Assembly: GCA_025504975.1 (NCBI GenBank)
Contig: JANUWI010000010.1
Coordinates: forward strand, 62,001 to 126,000
Origin: Plenodomus lindquistii
Taxonomy: Eukaryota; Ascomycota; Dothideomycetes; Pleosporales; Leptosphaeriaceae
Length of the DNA stretch: 64,000 nucleotides
Direction: 5' to 3'
Under the pieces are notes generated by a model. It was not told where the DNA came from. It did not search any database and saw nothing but the letters and a program-made list of their open reading frames with translations. Below, piece after piece: positions 32,886-45,775 of this stretch (positions are counted from its first letter, which is position 1; every line of letters begins with the position of its first letter). The position numbers and the translations under genes are program-made.

Positions 32886-34714
32886 ATGGAAATGAAGTGT
32901 AGAATCATCTTGGCTTCTTTTGCATCGCGAATATACGCAGCAGCGACACTGTTGTCACACACAACCCACTCAGTTGTGCTATCGCCTGATACGTAAACAT
33001 GTTGGGACTCATCCGTTGCTCGGGATTTCTTCTTACTCCACAGTTTAGAAGCGCAATCGCTCTTCGACTACTCCGCAAAAGTACAGGATGCCCGTTATGA
33101 TGAGTCTTACGACCTGATACAGTACTCGGACAAAGGACCTTGGTCCATTCGTTTCACGGCGTGGTATCTGCCAGCCCTCCTGCAGCGTAAGGGGGGTAAT
33201 GATGTAGAACGTGCGGAGAGAGCGATTAGGAATATGTGAGTTTAAATGAGCACCAGCAACAGCTTGGGCATATCTATCTCAATAAATAAGACTAGGATGC
33301 TACAATTCAAATCTAGGCCTGACGAAAGGACCATAGACTTGCAAGTCAGATGACAGACGACTTTGACGCGCCGTGGTACGGGACCTTCAAGCTATCTCCT
33401 GACCAACCTGATCCCACCTATGGCGAAGGAGGACTCTTTCCAGAAGAAATATACACCACATACGACCCCAACTGGCGCGAGTTCATCGGCTCCCAACTCA
33501 TCCAGATTCTCGTAGAGTTCCCATCCCTTATTTCGCCATCCCTGACCACACGCATTGAAGATGCCCTAGAAATCGCCGCAGTAGGTGCTATGCGCCGCAA
33601 TGGCACATTCCCCCTCGACGACAACTTGGCCATCGGATACAGCAACCCAGCAATGATGCGCGCATTACTCTGCGGATGGATCGGTCAGCGCAGAAACAAC
33701 TCCATTTTTGTAGACTTTGCCGACCGCCAGGGTGAGCAGATTCTCCGATTGTTTCAAAAGAACGGCGCAAACACGCTATCCGAGTACAACGCGCCGACCT
33801 ACTACGGCATTGATACTTGGGCCCTGGGCGCGCAGATCAAGTACGGGCCCAAGAACAGCAGTATGACATCCGCCGCGAAAGTCATTTTGCCCGCGCTGTG
33901 GGAAGACATGGCAGAGCATTGGAATGGGTATTTGGGCAACATGGTCGGCCCATACGATCGCGCGTACACGCGGGATATAACAAAATACTCCGCCGTCCTT
34001 TCACTCTTCCTCTGGGGTGTGTTTGGGCGAGAAAACACTCCTCAGCCATTGCTCATGGAAAGCGACCTCCTCTTCGATGTAGCCCAAGGCGCCGCAATCG
34101 CCCTCGTAATCGAAGAAGTTTCGTCATACATCCCAGAGGATGTCAAAAAAGCCATGACGAGCAATTTCACAGGTGCTCCGCGTATGCTGACACGTACCAT
34201 CTACGACGAGCTCGAGGGAAACAAGAGTAGGACTGCAACTTCGTGGATAAGCCGTGAGCTCATGATCGGAGGCCAGCAACTCGACGAAGAAGAGAATAGA
34301 GGAGATCAATTTGTGCCAGCTATCGTGCATTGGGCTGGTGACCTGGCATACAGACCGTACCCACTTAACACCTTCTTTTCCCTGTATCCCAGCGCGAGTT
34401 CCATCCATGCCATCGCCTCGCCTAATAAGCTCACCGTTAGCTATCCCAACCGTACGCAGCCTGGCAGCGATATCTTTACATTTGCATTGAGCAATGTGCC
34501 GCCGAGTTGGACGTTGGGGACTGGACGGCAGATTACTGGGTTTGAGGATCTGCCGTGTTTGGATGTTGAGGTACAGGCGGAGGGGCTGGTGAAGATGAAT
34601 GTCACGTATGGGAAGGCATTGAGAAATCACTTGTTTTATAACATTTCGTACGCGGTCCCGGAGGGATTTATGGGGACGCCGGAGGTGGTGTTGGATTTGA
34701 GGTACACGTGCTAG
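32886..34714 (+). CDS. secreted glycoprotein of unknown function, possibly alpha/alpha-toroid fold
   Basis: Exons are 32886-32992 (ATGs at 32886 and 32892), 33044-33235 and 33337-34714, with introns of 51 and 101 nt, giving 558 residues. The first exon encodes a basic then hydrophobic leader (KCRIILASFASRIYAAATLLS), read as a signal peptide. The body is helix-rich, with recurrent aromatic and Gly motifs (PWSIRFTAWYLPALLQR, NAPTYYGIDTWALG, PYDRAYTRDI) and several N-glycosylation sequons (NGT, NNS, NSS, NFT, NRT, NVT, NIS). The spacing of helical blocks recalls alpha/alpha-barrel enzymes, but I see no family signature and no assured catalytic residue. The 5' exon was found by phase and splice signals only. 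Confidence 0.7.
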
Positions 34715-35340
34715 GAGAGTGGGACCTCAGCAACCATCCTAGGCGTATCCTCTTCCACTTTTCTTAACATACTGAACGACACCTTGCGGGTCTTTAATAT
34801 CGTTGAGTTACAAATGAAGGATTCTAGCAGGAGAGTTTCAGACTGAGATGAGCTCGTACTTCGCACAGAGGAAAGCTTGTAGCAGCACAATAGCCCCATC
34901 AAAAGCTCAGATCAAAGGTACTCAGCAAGAGTAACATCATGGTTCCTGTGGTTTCCCGTGTCGCGTTGCAATGTGCTCGTCCTATTGATGGAAGCTGAGT
35001 GCACGCGCTACAGATACCCACCCATGCTTTTGGAATCCATTGTGACGTGTACGTCGGTTGTATGTAGCTACCCGGCTGGGTAGATCGACACTACCTTTAG
35101 CTAGTAGTACTTCACAGACGCGTGAGGCACTGGCATGACACGCGACTGAGAAATGGGAATGATCGGAATGCTTGTGTTTAGTGACCCCAATTGATAGCAA
35201 AGAGACACATGCATTCTATGATATAACAACTAATGAGATCCTTTCACAAACGCCAGGTCCAAAGCAACTTAATGTACGACGCCTGCAATACAAACAACCC
35301 CAAATTCCACTGCGTTACTCATGTACACGGCGGGTGTAAA
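34715..35340. other. intergenic between convergent genes
   Basis: 3' ends from both sides face each other here. No gene seen. Confidence 0.5.
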
Positions 35341-37220
35341 TCATGCGACACCCAGGCCGACAAGTGCTAGCAATGCCACGTTCATCACCACAATAACACC
35401 CCAGATCAGTATCGCGAACACAATCGTGATCCAACCATTACGCATTTGAACATATTGCTCACCCTCACTATTCACTCCCACAGGCTCATTGTTGTCACGC
35501 ACAGCCACTTTCATGTACTGCGCACGACATGTAAACCAAATCAGAGGCGCACTAACGAATGGAAGGATAACGCTCAGCGCCACCTGAGAGCCTGATAAGG
35601 CCTTACCAAGTCCTTCGCGACCGACTGCACCCGCGATGATAATACTCGGTGTGATACTGATAGAGCGGGTCACAAGGCGACGGAGCCATGGCCTCATTGA
35701 CCAGTTCAGTTGACCTTCGGATACAATTTGGCCAGAGATGGTGCAAATGATGCCTGCTGAAATGCCTGAGAGGAGAAGGGCTAAAGCGAACATTGTTCCG
35801 GCGACAGGCGCGATAGATCGTGAGAGAAGGTTGTGGATCGAAAACAAATCCGCATCGTCGGCCTCAGGAAGGCCATAGAGGGACGCACCGGCGACGATGA
35901 GAATGGAGCTATTGATAAAGAGCGCGAAGGTGAAGAGGGACACAGCCAGTTCGACAATGCTGTAGGACATGCAGGATTGGATGGCCGCTAGGGATGGCCG
36001 GTACTTTGTGTCTTCGCTGAGAGAGTCCGTTTCCAGGACTTCTGGAGAGTGATTTGCCTCGAACTCGCGCAAGCGAGGTTGAACGATACCGCTTCCAAGG
36101 TATAAACTGTGGGGCATCACCGTGGCTCCCAGGATACCACAAGCTTGGTACAATCTAGTGCTTGTTAGCTCATGCTTGCGCCGATGTCAAAATATACACT
36201 CACGCCTGTGATTCGACCAGTGTTGACGAAGGAACGTAGCCACGAAAGACTTCCCCGATGGATGCTTCAATTTTCGAGAGCTCGAAGCAGAAGCAAATCG
36301 CAACGCCGATGACGAGAAGCACAACGAAGTACTCGAATGCTCTGAGCGCGCGCATGGTACCAGAGGGACGGTAGAAGAAAAGAATGACAAGCACATCGAC
36401 AATAGAGATAGCGCAGCCTGCGACAAGAGGAATATGAAAAAGAAGATTGAGGGCAATAGCGGTGCCAATGACCTATACTGATCAGTAGGGGCCCGTGAGC
36501 ATGGTGAATGGTAACGTACCTCGGCAATATCAGTTGCAATGATCGCAGATTCTGCGAAGAAATAAAGAACGTAGTTGAGCCACGGTGGAAGATGCGCTTT
36601 GCAATTTTCAGCAAGGTTCATGCCCGTGACGGAACCCAATTTGATGCAGAGGGACTGGAGAAAGATGGCGAAGATATTTGACATTAGGACAATGAATAGG
36701 AGCTTGAATCGGTACGAGGCACCAGCTGCCACATCGGTTGCGTAATTACCTGCAGGATCTTCAGTATTCGCCCTGAAGGTTCACAAATTGGGCATGACTG
36801 CCTACCAGGATCGATATACGCGACAGCAACCATGAAGCCAGGCCCAATGAATTTTGCATATTTCAGCAGGACGCGAGACAGCCTGCCTGGTACCGCAGAG
36901 ATGGTCGAACGCAGGTTCTTGGTAATACTGGTGATGCTTCCACGGGAGTGGCGATTTAGACTGGCACCATGGCCATCCACGTTACTCTGCTCGAAGACTG
37001 GCATCGTTTTGAAACCATCCCCTTCTGCTGCCGGACATTCGGTCAATCCTGTAGAATCCTCAAGCGGGTCGATCGGGTGTATCCGATGGCTTCTTTGAAG
37101 TCTTGCATTTGCCATGTGGCTTAGGTCTGCCCTCGTTGTCGCGTCGGCATTGAGAGCACTTGGATTCTGATTCCAGCGCTCGTCGAAGCCGGGGTCGGTC
37201 CGCGAAGGACAGTTCATCAC
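35341..37220 (-). CDS. NRAMP-family divalent metal transporter (Smf type)
   Basis: It moves Mn2+, Fe2+ or related ions with protons across a membrane. Exons are 36806-37220, 36520-36749, 36204-36472 and 35341-36154, giving 575 residues. The first ~105 residues are a hydrophilic cytosolic N terminus. Transmembrane helix 1 carries the NRAMP signature VAYIDPGNYATD, with the D-P-G-N metal-binding motif split by intron 1. Helix 6 carries the M-P-H motif (TVMPHSLYLGS). About 11 hydrophobic helices follow in order. Plasma-membrane (Smf1-like) versus endosomal (Smf2-like) location cannot be decided by eye. Confidence 0.94.
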
Positions 37221-38256
37221 GGACGGTCAAGGGAACAGGTCACACCAGGTGTAGATGAACGAGGTCTTAGGTCAAAGATCAGAGATATTATGATGGGCGA
37301 CGATGAACCATGAGGGATACAGGCGGAGCTGCAATCGTGGCCCCGGGATCAAGCTTTCCGTGGCGGTAGTCTCCAAATGCGACCGGGTCTAGTCAATGAC
37401 AGAGCGTGGAAAGTCCTCGGGAGGTGACGCTGAAGCAACGGGAAAACCCGGCTGCGGCAAGTTCCGACGGCATTCGGCAGCGACCAGCTCATCGTAAACA
37501 CGCACATATTCATCGCAAGATAACAGTCCTAAGGACAGTCACGTTCTTACTATCGTGGCTTGATTGAGGATTGCCATGGTCATTACTGCCAAGGTACTAA
37601 CGATGCCATGGAATGGGTACCGGTGAGAGACGCATGGCCCCGCATCACAAGCTTTGCGATCCCCTTGGCAAACCCCTTGGCAAGCAAGGCATCGAACCAT
37701 CAATTCCTTCTCATGAACGAACCAGCAAGTGTGTATCACACCTACTGGGCCATGATAACGTGTCATCAACCCAGCAGCGGGGTTAGTCATTCGCGTGTGA
37801 CCTAAAATTCAGGTAGGTTGTGGCTTTGTGATCGAAGAACGAGCTTTCCATATGTTGCGCCTCTCGCAACTTTCACTGTCGTCCCCCCTGGGCTGTTCAT
37901 GCTTTAGCAGGCCCATTCTTCTCTGGCTTCTCACCGTTAATGCACTTCTGCCAGTTCTTGACTCCTGCGATCTCCTTCGCCGCTTTCTCCTGATCCGTAT
38001 ACTTCGCACCCTTGCCCTTCTCTGCGATCCGAAGACCACCCTGATCCTTAAGAGATTGAAGCCTGTTGGCTTCTCTCCCCAGCCAGGTACCAGCCCGGGC
38101 AAAGAAGTTCTTGGTCGCGGTAAAGAGTGCTTTGACAAATCGCTTTTCAGAGTAGACAGCGACGTCAGTCGTTTGCCGAGCGACTGTGATTTCCGTGGAG
38201 GAAGCTTTATTCCCTGGAATTTGGGGAGTAAAGCGCTTTGCTTTTGCTCCACCACC
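37221..38256. other. intergenic upstream of the metal transporter
   Basis: It contains the short direct repeat CCCCTTGGCAA near 37660. Minus-strand frames toward 38.2 kb may be the worn 3' end of the pseudogene at 38257-40422. Confidence 0.45.
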
Positions 38257-40422
38257 CTATGGGACCCAAGTGAGGTCATCCATGGCTTTCAAGAATATGT
38301 CAACGAACTTGTCGGTATCGATGTTGACCGATGGAACCTCTTCTAGATTAGCTGGCCAATGCTGCATTATGTCCTCGCTATCAACGGATTCCTTGCTGAA
38401 GTAGTCGGTCGCGTAGGGAAAGCCGCCCTCCGGGTAATCTGATTGGATTTCAACAAGGATAGCTCGAAGCATGGGGAAACAGACATGGCTCGGGACCTAA
38501 TGAAGAAAGCTAATGTACTCATGCTGAGATATACAAGAGGTAGGCATTTCCCCATGTGCTCCTTCTTCCTGTCTTTCTTTGCCTTTTCTTCCTCTTTCTT
38601 CCATCGCTCTTCTTTCTCTTGCTACTTCTTGTCCCATCTCTCCTTCATTCGAGCTTTAGTAGCCTCTCACAGCTCCTCCTTTCTTTTGCGAAAGTCATTT
38701 TGGCCAGTTTTATCGTCTTTGATACACGCTGTATTTAATGGATTGGCCATTGTACCTGTAGCTCCCATGGCGGTTAGCTGACGGAGTAGGGGCACAATGT
38801 TCTTGGACAGCGTATTTGGACTGAGTGGGATTCAATGTACTGACCCTTTGGACACTCCTCACATATTCCCTGCCCGTTTGGTGTCTGATTATTCTTGCAG
38901 TTGCTAATGTCGCTAGGTCGCTTGCATGATACGCCTACCGTACGTTTGCGACATCTCGTCGCTTGGCCGGACGGATGCTGATGCCACTGCTTGACTTGGG
39001 TCTCAATGATGTTCAGGGTACGTTCCACAGCTGCATATGAGGCGACCGCTACATTACGTAGTACGAAGAGGGGAAAGCCATCAACCCCGTCTTGTGGGTA
39101 CAATGGTGCCTCCAGTCGATCACCAAATCCTCCAATCTGTCTGTCCCACACCAGTTTATCCATCGCAGACAGTATGCCTTGTCTTTTATCTAGCTCCTCT
39201 AACCATTTCTTCACAGAGAGTGATTTGTTCTCGACGTCGTCATTCGCGGAAGCCCACTTGAAATTCTCACGATGTTTCCGTCTACCTTCAATCGGGTTTC
39301 CGCACAAACCCCGAGGCTTGGGAGGTATCGATGGAGGTAGATTACTGTGCTTCCATTTGAAGATTGCTGACTCGATGTCGCCCAGGTTTTCTTTTGGCCA
39401 GATCTTTAACAATCTCGAGCAGTAACTGGTCAGCGTGCTGCTTCTTCGGTCGACATCCGTTGCGGCGTGAGTCTTCGTCTTCCTTAGCATACAAGCTGTA
39501 CAGCGTCATCCAGTCGGTCCGTGGCATGATGCATAACTTTTGCTTCGGTCCTCCGTCTCTATCGGCGTCAGTCATCCGCGATGCAGCCTTGACGTATGAC
39601 ATCAACAACGAGTAGAAGCCTAGCATGTCGTTCGTTATATCATTCGTAGTCTCGTATACGTTGACTAGGTCTTGCTGTGTTACCTGAACATATTGGAATA
39701 CTTTGCCCTTGTCACAGGTAAGAAGACGAAGTTGAATCTTTCGTTTCCATCGGTATCCTTTTGGCTTGCGCCAATCGATATCAAGTCTTGAATGGCTTCC
39801 ATTGGTAACCTTGTCATTATCTGTATACCTAGCAGGATTTGATGTTCATTGTATTCTCTGGGGTCTGTGAGCGTCCAAGGTCCATATTTTTCATCGACAT
39901 CGGTTATGGTGTACTGATCGCCTGCCCGAGGAGCGAGTTGTTTCTAAACAGGACAAGCGCCGTGAGTACAATTACTCCATTCGGAGAAGCTACGTGGATA
40001 ACTCACCAACTTTGCGGCTATGTCTTGCCAAACTTTCGAGATAACAAGTTCGTCTTCCGGCTTGTCGCTTTTCTTCATCTTCAACATCTGCCCATTGATT
40101 ATCCATTCCCAAGTGAGATCGCTGATACCGGCCGTCGCCTCGTTACCACTATGCTCAGCAGTAAGGTCCCAATTCACCCCACACGTTAGTCCAGCCTTCT
40201 GTTCTACAGCGGAAGGACTACTGACATATACTAGTGTAGACCCCTTGACTGCATTGATTTGCCCCTCTTCGACATCAAGACCTTTAGCGTTGAAATATTG
40301 AATGTCCTCACCTTCAGCTCAACACCAATACCAGGAGGTTCTGGAGCCCTGGTCACGAATGGGGCGCAATTGGCTACGGAATAGGATAGCAACCAAAGTT
40401 TGAGACAGTGCTGAGCCCTCAT
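38257..40422 (-). pseudogene. decayed gene for a large secreted protein of unknown family
   Basis: ATG 40422 opens a signal-peptide-like frame (KLWLLSYSVANCAP) leading to PGIGVELK. Coding-like sequence then continues through several frames to about 38257. Intact introns remain, such as GTGAGT...TTTAG before KQLAPRAGDQYTITD, and a GTCAGT donor with branch GCTAAC after CEECPKG. At least three frameshifts are needed: near 40285, 39845 and 39390 (in the run AAAAGAAAA). Two in-frame stops, TGA at 38667-38669 and TAG at 38622-38624, interrupt a Lys/Glu/Arg-rich helix. They are what CGA (Arg) and CAG (Gln) become by C-to-T change. A cysteine-rich patch (SNCKNNQTPN, ICEECPKG) and a late acidic region follow. 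The size and layout recall secreted fungal proteins found beside chitinases, but I cannot name the family. Confidence 0.6.
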
Positions 40423-43214
40423 GTTCGTATGAGAGTTGGAACCCGATCAGGGCTTGAGGCGCTGTTTGGAATGAGATGTAAACTACTGAACAATATTCAG
40501 GTACGCAACAAAGAAGTATGAGAGGAAGGTTAATTGAGGGTGAGTGTACATTTATGACCGACATGAATATCAATATGCCCATCACACATATAGACCCATC
40601 CTCACGGTAGACTCCTTTTCTCCTTTCCTGCGTTTAGCATGTGAATACTACGCCTCGAGCTTGACATGGCCCCCAAACTCGGCGGGACCTGTGCCGCAGG
40701 CTGCAATTTTCATGAGTCGCGCAGTCGGACACGAAACATGGCGGCACATACTCTGATGAGTTGAACATTCTTGCATGGAGTACTGCATGTCTTGGATACG
40801 CCACTTGGAGGCACAGCTATAGACCTCAGAAAAGCATCCAGGTTCGTAAACTCAATTGGGCAGGACTTTTCCGGCGAGAGGAAGTAACATAGCCATCACA
40901 GTTAACCAGCAAGATCTTTCAGCACAGGTCTGAACCAGATCAATTAGTCTTGATGCTATCCGTACATTCTCTCTTGGGGCCATTGTAACAGTCTGTTGTG
41001 ACCGTCTGACGTGATACGCAGGCGGCAGGAGCTAGCGCAACTCTACAGCCTGTCAAGGTTGCTCATATTCATGTAGATTCGGGATCGCCATTCCTTGAAG
41101 TTCTGGTGTGACTAGGATGCTGGTTCTGGGCTGATTCACAGCCATATCAACGTGGTTTGGAAGACGATGGTATGGTAGCATAGGATGAGCTTTCGTCTGC
41201 GAAGGCCGCTCCTATACGAGGCTGACTACGGAAAGGCGCTGAGGAGTATTTATTCTCGTACTGGGATCAGATGTCTCCGTTTGCACCGAGGACAAACGGT
41301 CATGCGGGGTTTCAGAAGGACCCAGGTGTAAATTACATAGACACTAAGATAGTGAATGTGAGCTTCCAGCAAATCCTTGACAGTACAAATGCAACTATGA
41401 CAGTTCAATGGGTTACCAGAGTGTGACACATTGAAACAGGTAGAGGGTCCACGCCGTACGGAGACCGGCGAAGCTCAGGCGACTTCTCTCTATCTCAATC
41501 ATACGCTTTGCTAGTTTCAACCTCAGACGTGCCGAAGAATTACCTAGATGATCTAGGATGTAGATGAGTGATCGAAAGAGCTTCTTGGTACTACAGACAT
41601 TTTGGATAATAAAGTTCATGGCATTATCCACTTAGGAACTAGATAGATTAGCAGTTACGATCGATAGGGTTGAATCGGTCCACTTATCAAGAGTCCTTTT
41701 TACACCAGTATCAATCGCATGGAGCGTAATTTCGAAGGCGATAGTGGAGGCGTGAATAGGGATGTGTGAGACGTCTTTTCGCTTACCAAACCTTCAAGGC
41801 GGGTGCTTCCAAATCGCAGATTGTCAAAGGCGATGGTAGCGATAAAAGCCTCTTGCTCGTTTACTTTAGCGACGATCAATGCAACCCGGACAACATCATC
41901 AAGAAGGCGGATCTTGGGGACGACTACTCGTCAGTGTGCTTTGATACTTCAGGAGGGTACAAAAGCTTCGAAGTCTGGGATGTGTGTGAGACGGCTGGCT
42001 GTCTGGACTGATCTAAAGCCCAAGCGTACCAGTCTACAAAGAGAAGACGTATTAGTCAGATTGTGGTTCACAACGCGCATGAATTGGCACCTCCTAGTAC
42101 AGGCTTGTTAGCGAACTTGGATGCGAACGTACTCGATCATGGGTATGTGTGTACGGGAAGTCACTAGTTAGTTTGATCAATCAGTTCCTCAGATGCATGA
42201 GACGACAAGCTCTCGATGCTCCAAGGTTTCTCATAGTCCTTACCTTGCAAGTTTCAACGCCATGGCGTACAATAAGTCAGCCACTTGAAGAAAACCACGA
42301 TTGAGTGCTGCGTATCACTTTCTTTCAAAGCGTCTGAATCCAAGTTTGACGACATTCTGTAGAGTACAATAAAGGCACAGTCCTTGAATGCAGTAGGAAG
42401 TACGTGACTGCCGATGCCTGGAGATGATATCTTGCTCTTATTTCCACCTGTTCTCTAGGTAACCTTCCTCGATCTCGAACACGGAGCAGCATATCGAGGC
42501 AGCTTCGTCATGGTTCGGCGGAGGGGAAGAGGGATGAGAGGTAGACTTGGTTCCCGTCAGGTCTGGAGATTGGAAGAATGGAGCTCAGCCAGATGTTTTG
42601 ATCTATGTGCCCTGACTCCAGGCTCCAAGCGGCACAGTTGATGTCCTCTTGCCCCGCTTAGCTTATGACATGCCAAGCGCCTTCCTCGGTTCGCCAGGAG
42701 GAATAGGATGATAGGACGTCATTTGGGCAAGCAACGAGCCATGACTGCGTCAATGGCTCTTGTGCGATTGTGCAATTCTCGGTTTCGATTAAAGATGATA
42801 TAGTGAAGGGTTTTTGTGGGTACCGATCGAGGCACTAAATATTGCCCTGAAGGAAAGGAGAACGATCGGAACGTCGTCATTGGCGTCTGCTTGAGTCTGA
42901 AGTTCGCGAATGCAACGTTCAGAAGGCCCAGACACGACTGGCCTGAAAGGATGTTGGACTTTCCACGTGTGAATCTGCTCTAGATCCGCCCGCTGTCTTC
43001 GACGGCCATTGTGCCAAAAAACCGGTGGACCCTGAGAAGGATGACGAGGGTTGCGTTGCTAAGGCTGAAGTCTGGGAGAATGACAGACGCCCGCTAGGCC
43101 GGTTACGGGGGCTTGGGGGCTTGTGGCGGGGTTAGCCTCCGCCTCTCGGCATCAATAAATTGTGAAGACAAGACTCATCGCACTCCTGCGATTTCTCGTG
43201 GACCCTTACGACAG
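40423..43214. other. 2.8 kb gene-poor stretch
   Basis: One 82-codon frame without ATG (41766-42011) encodes a Cys- and Asp-rich segment ending VWDVCETAGCLD. It could be an orphan exon of a former small secreted protein. Nothing else is supported. Confidence 0.45.
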
Positions 43215-43221
43215 TGACTCA
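43215..43221 (+). promoter_or_regulatory. TGACTCA, Gcn4/CPC1 site upstream of tryptophan synthase
   Basis: A perfect palindromic-core TGACTCA lies 98 bp before the ATG. This is the established target of the cross-pathway (general amino-acid) control activator in fungi, and tryptophan genes are known targets. Confidence 0.65.
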
Positions 43222-43318
43222 CGACCGTCTTTCCTCTATAAGGACGAATTTCTCCGCAGTTGTTGTATCCACATACAACCCACCTCTATCACTTTACCCG
43301 CTCAATTGACCACTCACG

Positions 43319-45775
43319 ATGGAGGCGATTAAGAAGACGTTTGCGCAATGCAAAAAGGAGGGCAGGGTATGCAAACTTGGGAAGAACATGGAACTTCAGT
43401 GCTGATGATGACTGCAGGCGGCTCTCGTCACATATGTAACAGCAGGCTTCCCCACCGCACAGGAGACGCCCGACATCATGCTCGGCATGGAGGCCGGTGG
43501 CGCAGGTACGCACAACGAGCAACCCAATCTTTGGACGAAGGGACTGACCCAATTGTAATGAACAGACATTATCGAGCTCGGCATGCCTTTCACCGATCCC
43601 ATTGCCGACGGCCCCACGATTCAGACTGCCAACACTGTACGTTGACTCACATGGTGCGAGCAGTATACGGAAAACTGTCTAACACCAAGCGTTTATAGCA
43701 AGCCCTCAAGAACGGTGTCACCACGACCGATGTACTCCAGATGATTCGAGAGGCCAGGAAGCGTGGTCTGAAGGCGCCCGTCATGCTCATGGGATACTAC
43801 AACCCTCTGCTCAGCTACGGCGAGGAGAAGATGCTACAGGATGCGAAGGAGGCCGGAGCCAATGGCTTCATCATGGTCGACCTTCCACCTGAGGAGGCTC
43901 TGCGCTTCAGGAACTTCTGCCGCAGCTATGGGTACGCCTAAATACGCGTCCGCGAAAGAATGCTGCTAACCAGATGACCGTACAGTCTATCCTACGTCCC
44001 TCTCATCGCCCCGGCGACCTCCGAGCACCGCATGCGCGTCCTCTGCAAAATCGCCGACTCCTTCATCTACGTCGTTTCACGCATGGGCGTTACCGGCGCT
44101 ACTGGAACAATGAACGCCGCTCTTCCCCAGCTACTCGACCGAGTTCACAAGTACTCCGGCAACGTCCCAGCGGCTGTTGGCTTCGGTATCAGCACACGCG
44201 ATCACTTCCTCAGTGTCGGACAGGTCGCTGAGGGTGTCGTTATTGGTAGCCAGATTGTCAACACTTTGATCAAGGCTGCTCCTGGAGAGGGCGCCAAGGA
44301 CGTTGAGAAGTACTGCGACGAAATCTGCGGCAAGAGCAGCCGGAAGACGACACGTGAAGTTGGCATCGTCGAGGCTTTGGCGGATGCTAAGGAGCCCACA
44401 GGCGTACACGTCGACAAGGTCATCACTGATGTCGATGTGCCGGACGGTCCTGGGCTCGCCGATCAGTTGGAGCAGCTGAACATGAACGGCGACCTGAACG
44501 AAGAAGAGGCGAAACACGCTCATAATCCCCGGTTTGGCGAGTTTGGCGGCCAATACGTGCCTGAATCCCTCATGGACTGCCTCTCGGAGCTCGAGAAAGG
44601 CTTTGGCGATGCTGTGAATGATGAGAAATTCTGGGAAGAATACCGCTCGTACTACGACTGGATGGGCCGTCCGGGCCATCTGCATCTTGCTGAGCGCCTT
44701 ACAGAACATGCAGGCGGGGCGAATATCTGGTTGAAGAGAGAGGATCTGAATCACACTGGAAGTCACAAGATCAACAATGCGCTTGGCCAGGTTCTCATTG
44801 CTCGAAGACTCGGCAAGACTGAGATTATTGCAGAGACTGGTGCTGGACAGCACGGTGTCGCGACAGCTACAGTCTGCGCCAAGTTCAACATGAAGTGTAC
44901 CATCTACATGGGCGCTGAGGATGTCAGACGTCAGGCATTGAACGTCTTCCGCATAAAGTTGCTCGGTGCTCAGGTTGTGGCTGTTGAGTCTGGATCCCAG
45001 ACACTGCGCGATGCTGTCAACGAAGCTCTGCGCGCATGGGTTGTCCACCTTGACACCACCCACTACATTATTGGATCTGCCATTGGACCTCATCCATTCC
45101 CCACGATCGTTCGTACCTTCCAGTCGATCATCGGAAATGAGACCAAGCAGCAGATGCAAGAGAAGCGTGGCAAGCTCCCAGATGCGGTTGTTGCCTGCGT
45201 CGGAGGTGGTAGCAATGCTGTTGGCATGTTCTACCCCTTCTCCAAGGACCCGTCCGTGAAGCTTCTCGGTATCGAGGCTGGAGGTGATGGTATCGACACG
45301 GACCGCCACAGCGCTACTCTTTCTGCCGGAACCAAGGGTGTGCTCCACGGAGTACGTACCTATGTGCTTCAGAACAAGCATGGACAGATCAGCGACACCC
45401 ATTCCGTGTCGGCCGGTCTCGATTACCCAGGTGTCGGTCCCGAGCTTTCTAGCTGGAAGGATAGTGACCGTGCCAAGTTCATTGCTTGCACGGATGCTGA
45501 AGCCTTCATTGGTTTCCGTCTCATGTCTCAGCTCGAGGGTATTATTCCAGCATTGGAGACATCCCATGCGGTCTTTGGTGCGCTTGAGCTAGCCAAGACG
45601 ATGAACAAGGACCAGGACATTGTCATCTGCGTATCTGGCCGCGGTGACAAGGACGTACAGAGCGTTGCCGAGGAGCTTCCCAAGCTTGGTCCCAAGATTG
45701 GTTGGGATTTGAGGTGTAAGTGTTGAGCACCACTTTTGATATGCGGTATCATGTGCTAACAACTTGATAGTCTAG
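43319..45775 (+). CDS. TRP5: bifunctional tryptophan synthase (alpha-beta fusion)
   Basis: It converts indole-3-glycerol phosphate plus serine to tryptophan, the last step of the pathway. Exons are 43319-43366, 43418-43505, 43566-43636, 43699-43931, 43986-45715 and 45771-45775, giving 724 residues. The alpha domain comes first, with catalytic Glu49 in ELGMPF and Asp60 in DPIADGP, the same numbering as the bacterial enzyme. A linker joins it to the beta domain, with PLP-binding Lys408 in TGSHKINN and the phosphate-binding Gly loop GGGSNAVG. The last exon is only five coding bases. It finishes the codon for Phe and supplies the stop, giving the canonical end WDLRF. Retention of that 55-nt intron (branch GCTAAC) would instead end ...RCKC. 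Confidence 0.97.

Noticed and set aside
21000..43000. A secondary-metabolite gene cluster
   Set aside because: No polyketide synthase, peptide synthetase, terpene cyclase or pathway regulator is seen; the oxidoreductases alone do not make a cluster.
44131..45567. A 478-codon open frame antisense to tryptophan synthase
   Set aside because: It mirrors the strongly biased codon use of the sense gene, lacks any domain and crosses no splice signals; it is a shadow frame.
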